From Patulibacter minatonensis DSM 18081 (GTDB taxonomy: Bacteria; Actinomycetota; Thermoleophilia; Solirubrobacterales; Solirubrobacteraceae), in contig NZ_KI912613.1 of NCBI RefSeq assembly GCF_000519325.1, forward strand, positions 604,835-668,834: DNA of 64,000 nucleotides, read 5' to 3'. The notes under the pieces are model-generated. The model searched no databases and was not told the origin of the DNA. It saw only the letters and a list, made by a program, of their open reading frames with translations. The position numbers and the translations under genes are program-made. This document shows, in pieces, positions 33,980 through 43,697 of the stretch. How positions within the stretch are numbered: position 1 is the first letter of the stretch; every line of letters starts with the position of its first letter.

Positions 33980-35080
33980 TCAGTCGAAGACCACGACCGG
34001 CTTGATGACCTCGCCGTCGGCGGACGACTTGACCGCCTCGTTGATCTGCTCGAACGGGAACGTCTTGATCAGCTCGTCGAACGGGAACTTCCCGTCGAGG
34101 TACATCTCGACCATCTCCGGGATGAACTGCTGCGGGTCGACGTCGCCCTCGATGACGCCCGAGAGCGTGCGGCCGAGCAGCAGGTGCCCCTGGTCGATCG
34201 AGATGTTGTTCTCGAGGCCCTGGAAGCCGACCGTCGCCGCGTGCCCCGGCGACTTCAGCACCTCGAGGGTGTTGCGGATGACGCCCTCGGTGCCGACCGT
34301 GTCGAACGAGTAGTCGAGCCCGGTGTCCGTGATCTGCTGGATGTCCCAGATCAGGTCCTTCGTCGCCGTCGGGTCGAAGACGTGCGTCGCGCCGTGCTCC
34401 TTGGCGAACTCGAGGCGCGCGGCGTTCGTGTCGATGCCGACGATCGGGTCGCAGCCCGCGGCCTTGGCCGCCATCAGCGCCGCGAGTCCGACGCCGCCGA
34501 GGCCGAAGATGGCGATGCCCTGCCCCGGCTTCGGGTTCAGGACCTTGAGGACCGTGCCCGCCCCGGTCTGGATGCCGCAGCCCAGCGGACCGAGCAGCTC
34601 GATCGGTGCGTCCTCGCGGACCTTGACGGTGTTCGTCGCCTTCGCGATGGCCCGCGACGCCCAGGACGACTGCTGGAAGAAGTTGCCGTAGACCTCCTCG
34701 TCGCCCTTGCTGTACGTGGTGGTCCCGTCCAGCCGCGTGCCGAAGTAGTTCAGCGCGGCGAAGAGCTCGCAGTAGGCCGGCCGTCCTCCGGTGCAGACGT
34801 CGCACTCGCCGCAGTGGCCGAAGCTGAGGACGACGTGGTCGCCCGGGGCGACCGTCGTGACGTCGGAGCCGACGGCGGCGACGATGCCGGCCCCCTCGTG
34901 CCCGAGCACGGTGGGCAGCGGGAGCGGGACCGTGCCGTCGATGCCGGTCATGTCGGTGTGACAGATCCCGGCGCCCTTGATGTCGATGAGGACCTCGTCC
35001 TCCTGGAGCTCCGAGACCTCGATCTCCTCGATCACGAGCGGCTGATCGATCTCGCGTAGCACTGCAGCGGTGGCCTTCAC
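33980..35080 (-). CDS. Zinc-dependent (aryl-)alcohol dehydrogenase
   Basis: 366 residues of the medium-chain dehydrogenase family. Catalytic zinc ligands: Cys in GAGICHTDMTG, His-Glu in LGHEGAGIV and a downstream Cys in LGCGIQTGAG. Structural zinc: four cysteines in CGECDVCTGGRPAYC. The NAD-binding motif is GLGGVGLAALMAAKAAGC with Asp following, indicating NAD(H). The pattern fits aryl-/benzyl-alcohol dehydrogenases of actinobacteria. Start at GTG 35080 with GGAGG just upstream; TAGCGT farther upstream is a possible -10 box. Confidence 0.88.
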   Translation of the reverse strand: MKATAAVLREIDQPLVIEEIEVSELQEDEVLIDIKGAGICHTDMTGIDGTVPLPLPTVLGHEGAGIVAAVGSDVTTVAPGDHVVLSFGHCGECDVCTGGRPAYCELFAALNYFGTRLDGTTTYSKGDEEVYGNFFQQSSWASRAIAKATNTVKVREDAPIELLGPLGCGIQTGAGTVLKVLNPKPGQGIAIFGLGGVGLAALMAAKAAGCDPIVGIDTNAARLEFAKEHGATHVFDPTATKDLIWDIQQITDTGLDYSFDTVGTEGVIRNTLEVLKSPGHAATVGFQGLENNISIDQGHLLLGRTLSGVIEGDVDPQQFIPEMVEMYLDGKFPFDELIKTFPFEQINEAVKSSADGEVIKPVVVFD

Positions 35081-35312
35081 GGTCCCTCCGGACTCTCGGT
35101 GTTGCTGACGTTCCGACGCTACCCCGGGGCCGGGCCGCCCGCCTATGGTCCGATCGGGAGAGGTTCCTCGCCCGGGTGGCCGGCGTCGGACCGGCAGCGA
35201 CGCCCCGAACGCGCGAAAGCGGCGCGGAGGTGCTCGACGTCCGCCGTACGGGAGAGGGAGACACCGTCCGCGAGGGATGGCCGTCGCGCGCGCCCGCGGA
35301 GAGAATCGCCCG

Positions 35313-36125
35313 ATGACCACCACCACGCCGTCGGGGAGCACGGTCCTCCTGGACGTCTCCGCCGGGATCGCGACCATCACGCTGAACCGGCCGGAGACCG
35401 GCAACCTGTTCGACCACGCGATGACGGAGGCGTTCCGCGAGGCCGCCGCCACGGTCGCCGCCGACCCGGCCGTCCGGGTCGTCGTCCTGCGCGGGTCCGG
35501 GAAGGCGTTCTGCTCCGGTGGCGACGTCGAGTACTTCGGGGCGGCGGACGACCCGGCCGCCGCGCTCGACGGCATGGCGACGAACCTCCACGCCGGGCTC
35601 CTGCTGCTCACCGAGAGCGCCGCTCCCGTCGTGGCCGTCGTCCGCGGCGCGGCCTTCGGGGCCGGGCTCAGCCTCGCCGCCTTCGCCGACGTCGTGATCG
35701 CCGGGTCGTCCGCGAAGTTCCTCGGCGGGTACCCGGGCGTGGGCCTGACGCCCGACGGCGGCATGACCTGGAACCTGACCCGCAAGGTCGGCCTCACGCG
35801 GGCCACGTCCCTGCTGTTCGCCGGCGGGATGTGGCGGGCCGGTGACGCGCTGGCCGCCGGGCTCGTCTCGGAGGTCGTGGAGGACGACGAGCTCGAGGCC
35901 GCCGCGACGGCCCGGATCGAGGCCCTCGCCGCCGGGCCGACCGGGGCGTTCGCCGCGATCCGGCGCCTGCTCGACGAGGGGACCCGGCGGTCGTTCGCCG
36001 ACCACCTCGACGTCGAGAAGGCGCAGATCGTCGCGCAGGCCACGTCGCCCGAGGGCCGCGAGGGGATCGAGGCCTTCGCCGCCCGGCGGACGCCCCGGTA
36101 CGCCGAGATCGGGACCGCGTCGTGA
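35313..36125 (+). CDS. Enoyl-CoA hydratase/isomerase family protein
   Basis: 270 residues with crotonase-fold signatures: ITLNRPETGNLFDHAM, the first oxyanion-hole loop GKAFCSGGDVEYFG and the second GAAFGAGLSLAAFADVV, followed by LGGYPGVGLTPDGG. In place of catalytic Glu pairs it has Asp/Gly near GLTPDGGMT, typical of isomerase-type members. The start codon is ATG 35313; the next gene begins four bases before its stop. Probably part of acyl-CoA or aromatic degradation together with the LLM oxidoreductase. Confidence 0.85.
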   Translation: MTTTTPSGSTVLLDVSAGIATITLNRPETGNLFDHAMTEAFREAAATVAADPAVRVVVLRGSGKAFCSGGDVEYFGAADDPAAALDGMATNLHAGLLLLTESAAPVVAVVRGAAFGAGLSLAAFADVVIAGSSAKFLGGYPGVGLTPDGGMTWNLTRKVGLTRATSLLFAGGMWRAGDALAAGLVSEVVEDDELEAAATARIEALAAGPTGAFAAIRRLLDEGTRRSFADHLDVEKAQIVAQATSPEGREGIEAFAARRTPRYAEIGTAS

Positions 36126-37159
36126 GCGTCGCGCTCCCGAAGCTCGGGATCTCCCTCGCCTACTGGCCCTGGTTCACGTACGACGAGCAGGTCGAGCTGG
36201 CCGTGCTCGCCGACGACCTCGGCCTGGACTCCGTGTGGGCGAGCGAGGCGTGGGGGCAGGACACCGTCTCGATGCTCGGCGCGCTCACCGTCCTGACCGA
36301 GAACGTCCGGCTCGGCACCGCGATCATGCAGCTGCCGGCCCGGCCCGCGACGACCGCGGCGATGGCCATCGCGTCGCTCGACGTGATGTCCGGCGGCCGG
36401 CTGTGCGTCGGCATCGGGCCGAGCGGTCCGCAGGTCTCCGAGGGCTGGTACGGCGCGCCGTTCGGGAAGCCGCTGAAGCGGACCCGCGAGTACCTCGCCC
36501 TGATGCGGGACGTGATCGCCGGGGAGACGATCCCCGAGCAGGTCGACCCGGACGCGGAGGGCGTCACCGGGCTCGGCAAGGCGCTGCGCCTGCTGGTCCG
36601 TCCCGAGCGCCCGAAGGTCCCGTTCTACCTCGGGGCCACGGCGCCGAAGGCGATCGAGCAGTGCGCGAGGATCGGCGACGGCTGGATCGGGTTCCTCGTC
36701 GATCCCGAGCACCCGGGGCCGCTCCTCGACCCGCTGCAGGCCGCGCTGCGCGAGGCGGGCCGCACGAACGACGACTTCGAGACCTGCTGCCTGATCCCGA
36801 CGTGCGTCGCCGACACCGTCGAGGAGGCCCGCGAGGCGGTGCGGCCGTGGGTCGCGTTCTACCTGGGGGCGATGGGCGCGAAGGGCAAGAACTTCTACGT
36901 CGAGCTGGCGGCGGCCTACGGGTACGGCGACGCCGCCACGGCGATCCAGGACCGCTACCTCGCCGGCGACCGGGCGGGTGCCGAGGCCGCGGTCCCCACC
37001 GACCTCGTGGACGCCGTCACGGTCGCCGCGACCCCCGACACGCTGGCCGCCCGCCTCGCGCAGTTCACGGACGCCGGCGTCGACACGATGATCTGCATCC
37101 CCTGCGGCGACACCATCCGCACGGTGCACGAGCTCGGGGCGGTGCGGGACCGGGCGTAG
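36122..37159 (+). CDS. LLM-class (F420/FMN-dependent) oxidoreductase
   Basis: 345 residues, a luciferase-like monooxygenase fold: GISLAYWPWFTYDEQ, the segment SVWASEAWGQDTVSMLGAL, RLGTAIMQLPARPA and GGRLCVGIGPSGPQVSEGWYG. The sequence follows F420-dependent reductases of actinobacteria rather than bacterial luciferase. Start at GTG 36122, overlapping the enoyl-CoA hydratase stop (GTGA). Ends 45 bases before the convergent secreted-protein gene, with a hairpin between them. Confidence 0.85.
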   Translation: MSVALPKLGISLAYWPWFTYDEQVELAVLADDLGLDSVWASEAWGQDTVSMLGALTVLTENVRLGTAIMQLPARPATTAAMAIASLDVMSGGRLCVGIGPSGPQVSEGWYGAPFGKPLKRTREYLALMRDVIAGETIPEQVDPDAEGVTGLGKALRLLVRPERPKVPFYLGATAPKAIEQCARIGDGWIGFLVDPEHPGPLLDPLQAALREAGRTNDDFETCCLIPTCVADTVEEAREAVRPWVAFYLGAMGAKGKNFYVELAAAYGYGDAATAIQDRYLAGDRAGAEAAVPTDLVDAVTVAATPDTLAARLAQFTDAGVDTMICIPCGDTIRTVHELGAVRDRA

Positions 37160-37168
37160 CCGGCGGGG

Positions 37169-37196
37169 CGCGGCCGGCGGCTGCGCGCCGGCCGCG
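37169..37196. terminator. Bidirectional hairpin
   Basis: Eleven-base GC stem, CGCGGCCGGCG paired with CGCCGGCCGCG around a 6-base loop, between the convergent LLM oxidoreductase and secreted-protein genes. Confidence 0.6.
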
Positions 37197-37203
37197 GCCC
37201 GCC

Positions 37204-38262
37204 CTACTTCACGATCCTGAAGCTCTGCCGCGACGCCGCGGAGGCGTTCTTCGACGGGTCGGTCGCCACCACGCCCAGGCGGTACCGGCCCTCCGCGAGG
37301 CGCCGTCCACCGATACGGGCCGGCAGCGGGACGCTGTTCCGGCCGGCCGCGCCCGCGACGACGAACGAGCCGACCTTCGTGAACCGGTCGCAGCGCTTCC
37401 GGCCGCGGTTCTTCGACGTCTGCCTGCTGCAGGTCTTCCCGACGCGCCGGCCGGTGCTCCTGCGCTCCACGGTCGCGACGACCTTCCCGGGCTCCGACAG
37501 GTCGAAGGAGAGCTCGATGCCCGACGTCGTCCTGGACGAGGGTCGCGAGAGCGACACGCGACGGACGCTCGGCGCGGTGACGTCGGGCGGGGTCGGGACG
37601 GTCGGAGTCGGGGTCGGCACGGTGGGGGTCGGATCCGGGACGGTCGGCGTGGGGTCCGGCGTCGGCGGCGGGCACGTCCCCGGGCCGACCACCGTCGGGC
37701 AGGCATCCTGCGTCTCGTCCCCGTACCCGTCCTTGTCGGCGTCCGGCTCCACGCGGACCGACAGCGGGAACGACCAGGCGCCCAGCGTGTTGAACGTGTA
37801 GGTCGTGCCCGGCTGGATGTCGGGCATCGTCGCGCGGTCGTCCCACAGCGAGTCGTCGACGCCACCCTGGGTCGAGGCCCAGCAGGGGGAGTTGACGTCC
37901 GTGTAGAAGCCGACGCGCTGGCCGGCGACGACCGGGATCCGCACGGGGTTCAGCGTGGCGGTGTTGGGGAGGAGCGTCACCGACTCGCTCTGGGCGTCGG
38001 TGCGGACGATCCGGTTCGTGGAGCTGGTGCCGACCTTCAGCTTGAAGACGGCGAACCCCGCGCTCCCCGTGCGGAACGTCCACGACGTGATCACGCCCGG
38101 AGAGGCGATGACGAACGGGTCGGCCGTGGTCTTCTGCGGGTAGTACGTGTGCGGGGCGTTGATGCAGTTCGACGTCGGGTTGAAGCTCAGGCCGACCGTC
38201 GTCGCCGCTGGGCCGCTCGCCGGCAGGGCCACCACCAGCATCGCCACGCCTGCTCCGGCCAC
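37204..38262 (-). CDS. Secreted protein with Ca-binding-like and Pro/Thr-rich linker regions
   Basis: About 352 residues. Hydrophobic signal (AGAGVAMLVVALPASG), a beta-rich N-terminal domain, a short DADKDGYGDETQDACP motif typical of thrombospondin type-3 Ca-binding repeats, a PTPTVPDPTP linker and a C-terminal Ig/fibronectin-like domain (about 120 residues, SEPGKVVATVERR). GTG 38262 is the first standard start in frame, but an ACG at 38280 follows a TAGGTT box by seven bases, exactly the spacing of other leaderless starts here, and would add the charged TKSR expected at the beginning of a signal peptide. The true start may be that ACG, or an ATG altered by a base error. Confidence 0.75.
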   Translation of the reverse strand: MAGAGVAMLVVALPASGPAATTVGLSFNPTSNCINAPHTYYPQKTTADPFVIASPGVITSWTFRTGSAGFAVFKLKVGTSSTNRIVRTDAQSESVTLLPNTATLNPVRIPVVAGQRVGFYTDVNSPCWASTQGGVDDSLWDDRATMPDIQPGTTYTFNTLGAWSFPLSVRVEPDADKDGYGDETQDACPTVVGPGTCPPPTPDPTPTVPDPTPTVPTPTPTVPTPPDVTAPSVRRVSLSRPSSRTTSGIELSFDLSEPGKVVATVERRSTGRRVGKTCSRQTSKNRGRKRCDRFTKVGSFVVAGAAGRNSVPLPARIGGRRLAEGRYRLGVVATDPSKNASAASRQSFRIVK

Positions 38263-38444
38263 CGCGCATCTGCTCTTCGTGCGCCAGAACCTACCCCCGG
38301 ACGGATACGGCGTCCACACGATCGGTGCCGAGGACCTCCGGCACGGGCGGGTGAGAGACGTCCGGCCGCGACCGCCCGGCTCCGGGCGGCGTTCCGGCGC
38401 GCCACCCCCTGAGCGCCGCCACGGGCCCGTGCAAGCATGGCCCC

Positions 38445-41400
38445 GTGCACGTGGCCATCCTCGGAGCCCTCGAGGTCCGGCAGGGCGGGAGCCCGGTACC
38501 CCTCGCGGGCGGGCGCGTCCGCGCGCTGCTCGTGCGACTGGCGCTCGACGCGGGCCGCGACGTCGGCACCGCGACGCTGATCGACGCCATCTGGGAGGAG
38601 GCGCCACCGGCCGACGCGGCGCACGCGCTCCAGGCGCTGGTCTCCCGGCTGCGGCGTGCGCTGGGGTCGGGCGCGGTGGTCTCCGGCGTCGCGGGCTACC
38701 GGCTGACGGTCCCGCCCGAGCAGATGGACGCGCTCGCGTTCGAGGACGCCGCCCGGCGAGGCGCGACCGCGCTGCGGGCCGGCGACGCCGCGACGGCCGC
38801 GACGCTCCTCCGCGACGCGCTCGCGACCTGGCGGGGCCCGGCGCTCGGCGAGCTCGCCGGCGACCGGCGGTTCGCCACGGAGGCGGCCGACCGGCTCGAG
38901 GGCCTGCGCCTGACCGCGACGGTCGACCGGCTCGAGGCCGACCTGGCGCTCGGGTCCGGCGCGGACCTCGTCGCTGAGCTCGACCGCCTGACGATCGCCC
39001 ACCCGCTCAACGAGCGGCTCGCCGCGCAGCGGATGCGCGCGCTGGCGGCGGCCGGCCGGTCGGCCGACGCGCTCGGCGCCTACGAGCAGGTCCGCCGGCG
39101 CCTCGACGACGAGCTCGGCGCGCTGCCCTCAGCCGACCTCCGGGCGGCGCACCTCGCCGTGATCGACGGGACGGCGACCGGTCCGACGGCGACCACGGGC
39201 CCTGCGAGCGCAGAGCCGGCCCGCCTCCCGACGCCTGCGCGCCCCGACGCCGCGACCGCCGACCCCGACGCCCACGCGCCCGTCCGCCGCACGAACCTCC
39301 GGCACACCCTGACGAGCTTCGTCGGCCGCGCCGACGAGGTCGAGCGGCTCGACGCGCTGCTGGCCGACCACCGCCTGCTCACCCTCGTCGGTCCGGGCGG
39401 GGCCGGCAAGACGCGCCTGGCCGGCGAGGTCGCCGGCCGGCAGCAGGACCGCGCCGCGGACGGGATCTGGATGGTCGAGCTCGCGACGATCACCGACCCG
39501 GCCGACGTCGGGGCGGGCGTCCTCGGGGCGCTCGGCCTGCGCGAGGCGAGCCTGCTCCGGCAGTCCGGGGCGGGCGGCGGGATCGTCGGCCCGGGGCCCG
39601 GTCGCCCGGGCGCCGGCCCTGCGACGACCGGCCCTGCCCCGCACGCCGACACCGACCCGGTGGCGCACCTGCTCGACGTCCTCGCCGAGCGCGAGACGGT
39701 GCTCGTCCTCGACAACTGCGAGCACCTCGTCGCCGCCGCCGCGGTGCTCGCCGACCAGCTGCTGGCGCACTGCCCGCGCCTGCGGATCATCGCCACGAGC
39801 CGCGAGCCGCTCGGCATCGCCGGGGAGCGCCTGGAGCAGGTCCCCCCGCTCGGACTCCCGCCCGTCGACGCCGACGCCGCGTCCGCGCTGCGGCACCCCG
39901 CGGTGCGCCTCTTCGCCGATCGCGCGGCCGACGCGTCGCCCGGGTTCGCGGTCGACGACGGGACCGTCGGCAGCGTCGTCGAGATCTGCCGGCGCCTCGA
40001 CGGCCTGCCGCTCGCGATCGAGCTGGCCGCCGCCCGGCTGCGCTCGCTCCCGGCCCCGCAGATCGCGGCGCGGCTGGACGACCGGTTCCGCCTGCTCACG
40101 GGCGGCAGCCGTGCGTCGCTGCCCCGCCAGCAGACCCTCCGCGCCGTCGTCGACTGGTCGTGGGACCTCCTGACCGACGACGAGCGCCTCGTCGCCCGGC
40201 GGATCGCCGTCTTCCCCGCGGGCGTCACGCCCGAGAGCGCTGCGGCGGTCTGTGCGGACGACGACCTCGACGGCGACGCGGTCCTCGACCTGCTCGCCGC
40301 GCTGGTGGACCGCTCGCTGCTGGTCCTCGTCGACCGGGGCGTGCCGCGCTACCGGATGCTCGAGACGATCCGCGAGTACGGCACCGGCCGGCTCGCCGCG
40401 CGGGACGAGCTCGCGGCGACCCGCACGGCCCACGCGGCGTTCTTCGCGGCGCTCGCGGACGAGGCCGACCCGCAGCTGCGCGGCCCGGAGCAGCTGCACT
40501 GGTTCCGCCGGCTGCAGGCCGAGCGCGACAACCTGCTGGCCGCCCTGCGCTGGCTGGCGGACGACGGCGACGCCCGCCGCGCCCTGCGGCTCGCTCTCGC
40601 GCTCGGCTGGTTCTGGGTGCTGTCCGGCAGCCCGAACGACGCCGCGGCGGCGATCCGACTGGCGCACGCGGTCCCGGGCGACGCCGACCCGCTGGACCGG
40701 CTGCTCGCCGAGAACCTGCTCCTGTTCGGGGACGACGCCCGGACCGCCGACGTCCGCGAGGACCTCGCGGGGCTCCTCCAGGAGCTCGACCACCTGGACC
40801 TGTCGCCGCGCCCGGTCGCGGTCGCCGGCGCACCGCTCCTGGCCTGGTTCTCGGCGGAGCCGGCGCGGGCGCGGGAGCTCTTCGACCGCGCGCTCCGGAG
40901 CGACGATGCGTGGGTCCGTGCGACCGTCCCGCTCGCGCTGGCGCAGTGGGCCGAGAACGAGGGCGACGTCGAGGGCATCCGCCGCCATCTCGACGAGGCG
41001 CTCGCCGCGTTCCGCACCCTCGGCGAGCGATGGGGCCTGACCGCGACGCTCAGCTCGATCGCCAGCCTGCGGATGCTCGAGGACGACCTCGACGGCGCCG
41101 GCGCCGCCCTCGAGGAGGCCCGCGTGCTCTTCCAGGAGCTCGGCGCCGACAGCGACAACGCGCGGCTCCTGCTCGACATCGCGGGCGTGCGCTGGCGCCA
41201 GGGCGACCTCGAGGGCGCCCGCGACTACGCCCGCCGCTCCCGGGACGCCACCGACGTCGGCGGCATCGAGTCGGCGTTCGCCGGGGCGTTCCTCGCGCGA
41301 CTGAGCAGCGTTCTCGGGGACGAGGCGGGGTCCCGCGAGCTGATCGCCGCGGCGCTCACGACGATCGAGCGCATCGCCCCCGGCCGGCCGGAGCGCGGGC

Positions 41401-41783
41401 ACATCCAGGCGGGGGTCCGGGCGTCCGCCGCGCTGCTCGCCGTCGAGGACGACGACCCGACCGTCGCACGGCAGCACCTGGAGGTCGCCTATCCCGCGGC
41501 GCTCGAGACCGAGGACCAGCCGATCGTCGCGCTCGTCGGCGTGGCGGTCGCGACCCTCGCGAGCAGCACCGGGGACGGGGCGGCGGCCGCCGAGATCCTC
41601 GGGGCCGCCGCCCGACTGCGCGGGGCCGAGGACCGGACCGAGCCCGCCATCGCGCGCCTCACCGCGCACCTCCGGGAGACGCTCGGGGACGAGGCGTACG
41701 CCGCCGCGTTCTCCGCCGGCCGCTGGCAGGACCGCGAGACGGCCATCCGGCGACTGGACCCGGCGACCGTCGGCGACGTCTGA
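38445..41783 (+). CDS. SARP/AfsR-like regulator with ATPase and TPR domains
   Basis: 1112 residues. An OmpR-type winged-helix DNA-binding domain begins at MHVAILGALEVRQGG, then a BTAD helical domain (about 95-240; ALRAGDAATAATLLRDAL, QRMRALAAAGRSADALGAYEQ). After an Ala/Pro linker comes an NB-ARC/STAND ATPase: P-loop VGPGGAGKTRLAGEV (about 315-325), Walker B TVLVLDNCEHL, and RLDGLPLAIELAAARLR (GLPL motif). The C-terminal half is TPR-like (DEALAAFRTLGERWGL). This is the AfsR/SARP-STAND architecture of secondary metabolism and differentiation regulators. Start at GTG 38445, with AAGCAT six bases upstream. Confidence 0.88.
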   Translation: MHVAILGALEVRQGGSPVPLAGGRVRALLVRLALDAGRDVGTATLIDAIWEEAPPADAAHALQALVSRLRRALGSGAVVSGVAGYRLTVPPEQMDALAFEDAARRGATALRAGDAATAATLLRDALATWRGPALGELAGDRRFATEAADRLEGLRLTATVDRLEADLALGSGADLVAELDRLTIAHPLNERLAAQRMRALAAAGRSADALGAYEQVRRRLDDELGALPSADLRAAHLAVIDGTATGPTATTGPASAEPARLPTPARPDAATADPDAHAPVRRTNLRHTLTSFVGRADEVERLDALLADHRLLTLVGPGGAGKTRLAGEVAGRQQDRAADGIWMVELATITDPADVGAGVLGALGLREASLLRQSGAGGGIVGPGPGRPGAGPATTGPAPHADTDPVAHLLDVLAERETVLVLDNCEHLVAAAAVLADQLLAHCPRLRIIATSREPLGIAGERLEQVPPLGLPPVDADAASALRHPAVRLFADRAADASPGFAVDDGTVGSVVEICRRLDGLPLAIELAAARLRSLPAPQIAARLDDRFRLLTGGSRASLPRQQTLRAVVDWSWDLLTDDERLVARRIAVFPAGVTPESAAAVCADDDLDGDAVLDLLAALVDRSLLVLVDRGVPRYRMLETIREYGTGRLAARDELAATRTAHAAFFAALADEADPQLRGPEQLHWFRRLQAERDNLLAALRWLADDGDARRALRLALALGWFWVLSGSPNDAAAAIRLAHAVPGDADPLDRLLAENLLLFGDDARTADVREDLAGLLQELDHLDLSPRPVAVAGAPLLAWFSAEPARARELFDRALRSDDAWVRATVPLALAQWAENEGDVEGIRRHLDEALAAFRTLGERWGLTATLSSIASLRMLEDDLDGAGAALEEARVLFQELGADSDNARLLLDIAGVRWRQGDLEGARDYARRSRDATDVGGIESAFAGAFLARLSSVLGDEAGSRELIAAALTTIERIAPGRPERGHIQAGVRASAALLAVEDDDPTVARQHLEVAYPAALETEDQPIVALVGVAVATLASSTGDGAAAAEILGAAARLRGAEDRTEPAIARLTAHLRETLGDEAYAAAFSAGRWQDRETAIRRLDPATVGDV

Positions 41784-41801
41784 GGGCCGACGGGCGCCAC
41801 T

Positions 41802-42031
41802 GGTCGGATACCGACCATCCGTGACCCCGGGACCACCGGGACGCACGCGTCGCGAGACCGGCGGTCGCCTCTGGTCGCGTACCGACCATCCGTGACCCCG
41901 GGAACACCTCGGACGGGCCGTCGCCATGCCCCGCGGTCACCCCCGGTCGGATACCGACCATCCGTGACCCCGGGACCACCTCGGACGGGCCGTCGCCACG
42001 CCCCGCGGTCACCCCCGGTCGGATACCGACC
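41802..42031. repeat. Four ~72-bp tandem repeats with a GGTCGG-ATA-CCGACC dyad
   Basis: Dyads at 41802, 41873, 41945 and 42017 (spacings 71, 72, 72), each GGTCGG-N3-CCGACC or a one-base variant (GGTCGCGTACCGACC at 41873). Most are followed by a conserved 20-base tail 'ATCCGTGACCCCGGGACCAC' (variant in the last copy). The array fills the space between the convergent SARP-like and MFS genes. A fifth isolated dyad of the type lies at 49784. It could be a set of binding sites, a termination region or REP-like DNA. Confidence 0.85.
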
Positions 42032-42070
42032 GCCGGTGGCCCCGGGACCAACCCCGTCCCCCCCCCGCTC

Positions 42071-43618
42071 TCAGGCGTGGACCGCCGGCCGCGGCGCGAC
42101 CAGGGGCTCCGCGGTGCCGTCTGCGGCGGGCGCCTCCTGGGAGGACCCCTCCTCCTGCGGGTGCTCCTCGACCGAGCGCGAGTCGGTGAGGGTCCAGGCG
42201 CCGTAGCCGGCGACCACGCCGACGACGATCGCGAGGATCCCGTAGGTCACGCGCTCGCCGTGGAAGAACGACTGCACGAGGTCGGGGCTCCAGGTCCCGG
42301 TGGGCAGCGCGGTGGTGACGAGGACGGCGATCAGGGTGCCGACGATCGCGGTGCCGACGCTCGTGCCGACCTCCTGCGCCGCGTCGTTCAGCGCGGTGCC
42401 CATCGACGTGCGGTTGGCGGGCATCGCGTCGACGAGGGCGACGGCGCAGATGGTCATGATCGTCCGCAGGCCGACCGTCATCACGACCATCGAGATCGCG
42501 ATGGCGAGGTAGCCGTGGGAGACGCCCCACGACATGCCGCCGAGCGCGATCGCCAGCAGCGCGGCGCCGATCATGCAGGCGACGCGGTGGCCGAAGCGCT
42601 TCGCGAGGCCCTCGGACAGCGGGGCGGCGAGCAGCATCGTGACGATCAGCGGCAGGTTCGCGAGGCCGGCCTTCACCGGGCTCCAGCCGTAGGCGTACTG
42701 GAAGTGCAGGATCAGGCCGAACATCACGGCGGCCATGGCGATCGAGGTGCCGGCCTGCGCGATCGCGGCGCCCCGGACGGTGCCGTTCTTGAACAGGGCG
42801 AGGTCGAGCATCGGCGCGGGGGTGCGGCGCTCGTGCCGGACGAACAGGACGGCGGCCGCGAGCGCACCGGCGATCGCCGCGAGCGTGCCGACGCCGGCCC
42901 AGCCGTGCTCGACGCCGCTGGTCAGCGAGTAGCAGGCGAGGCCGATCGTCAGGACGCTCAGCACGGCACCGGGCAGGTCGAGCCGGTCGGTCGTCAGGTC
43001 GTCCGGGTGGTCGGCGGCGACGCCGAGCCGGATGCCGACGAACGCGATCATCGCGATCGGGGCGTTGACGACCAGCAGCCACTCCCAGCTGACGTGCGCC
43101 AGCGCCGTGCCGCCGAGCAGCGGGCCCAGGACGAAGCCGGACAGGCCGACGGTGATCATCACGGTCATGGCGCGCATCCGCAGTGCCTTGTCGTCGAAGA
43201 GGCGGAAGACGAGCGAGTTCGTGATCGGCGCCATCATCGCGGCGGCGATGCCGAGCCCGGCGCGCAGGGCGATCAGCTCGCCGGCGGAGTGGACGACGAC
43301 GACGAGGAGGCTCAGCGTGCCGAAGACGCCGAGCCCGATCTGCAGGACGCGCCGTCGTCCCCAGCGGTCGGCGGTCGATCCGGCGGTCAGCAGCAGGCCG
43401 CCGAAGGTCAGCGAGTACGCGCCGGTGACCCACTGGAGGTCGGTGGTGCCGCTGTGGAGGTCGCGGCCGATCGTCGGCAGCGCGATCGACAGCAGGGTGT
43501 TGTCGACCATCTCGACGAAGAACGCCAGGCAGAGGGCCGCGAGGGGGATCCACGCTGCACGCAGCGAGGTGTAGGTGCGCGGCGAGGCCGGGGCCGCCGC
43601 GAGAGATGTGGTGCTCAT
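42071..43618 (-). CDS. MFS multidrug exporter (EmrB/QacA, DHA2 type)
   Basis: 515 residues with 14 predicted transmembrane helices. The first helix VEMVDNTLLSIALPTIGRDL (motif D1) and the loop GSTADRWGRRRVLQIG (motif A) are typical of drug:H+ antiporters of the DHA2 group; GLSGFVLGPLLGG is motif C. Start at ATG 43618, where CATGCT lies seven bases upstream. Convergent with the SARP-like regulator across the repeat array, which suggests a specialised metabolism context. Confidence 0.85.
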   Translation of the reverse strand: MSTTSLAAAPASPRTYTSLRAAWIPLAALCLAFFVEMVDNTLLSIALPTIGRDLHSGTTDLQWVTGAYSLTFGGLLLTAGSTADRWGRRRVLQIGLGVFGTLSLLVVVVHSAGELIALRAGLGIAAAMMAPITNSLVFRLFDDKALRMRAMTVMITVGLSGFVLGPLLGGTALAHVSWEWLLVVNAPIAMIAFVGIRLGVAADHPDDLTTDRLDLPGAVLSVLTIGLACYSLTSGVEHGWAGVGTLAAIAGALAAAVLFVRHERRTPAPMLDLALFKNGTVRGAAIAQAGTSIAMAAVMFGLILHFQYAYGWSPVKAGLANLPLIVTMLLAAPLSEGLAKRFGHRVACMIGAALLAIALGGMSWGVSHGYLAIAISMVVMTVGLRTIMTICAVALVDAMPANRTSMGTALNDAAQEVGTSVGTAIVGTLIAVLVTTALPTGTWSPDLVQSFFHGERVTYGILAIVVGVVAGYGAWTLTDSRSVEEHPQEEGSSQEAPAADGTAEPLVAPRPAVHA

Positions 43619-43697
43619 GCCGGGCAGCATGCGCGGCGGCGCTCACAGCGCCCGCACACGGCGCTCACACGGACGCACACGGCCCGCCGACGGGCGG

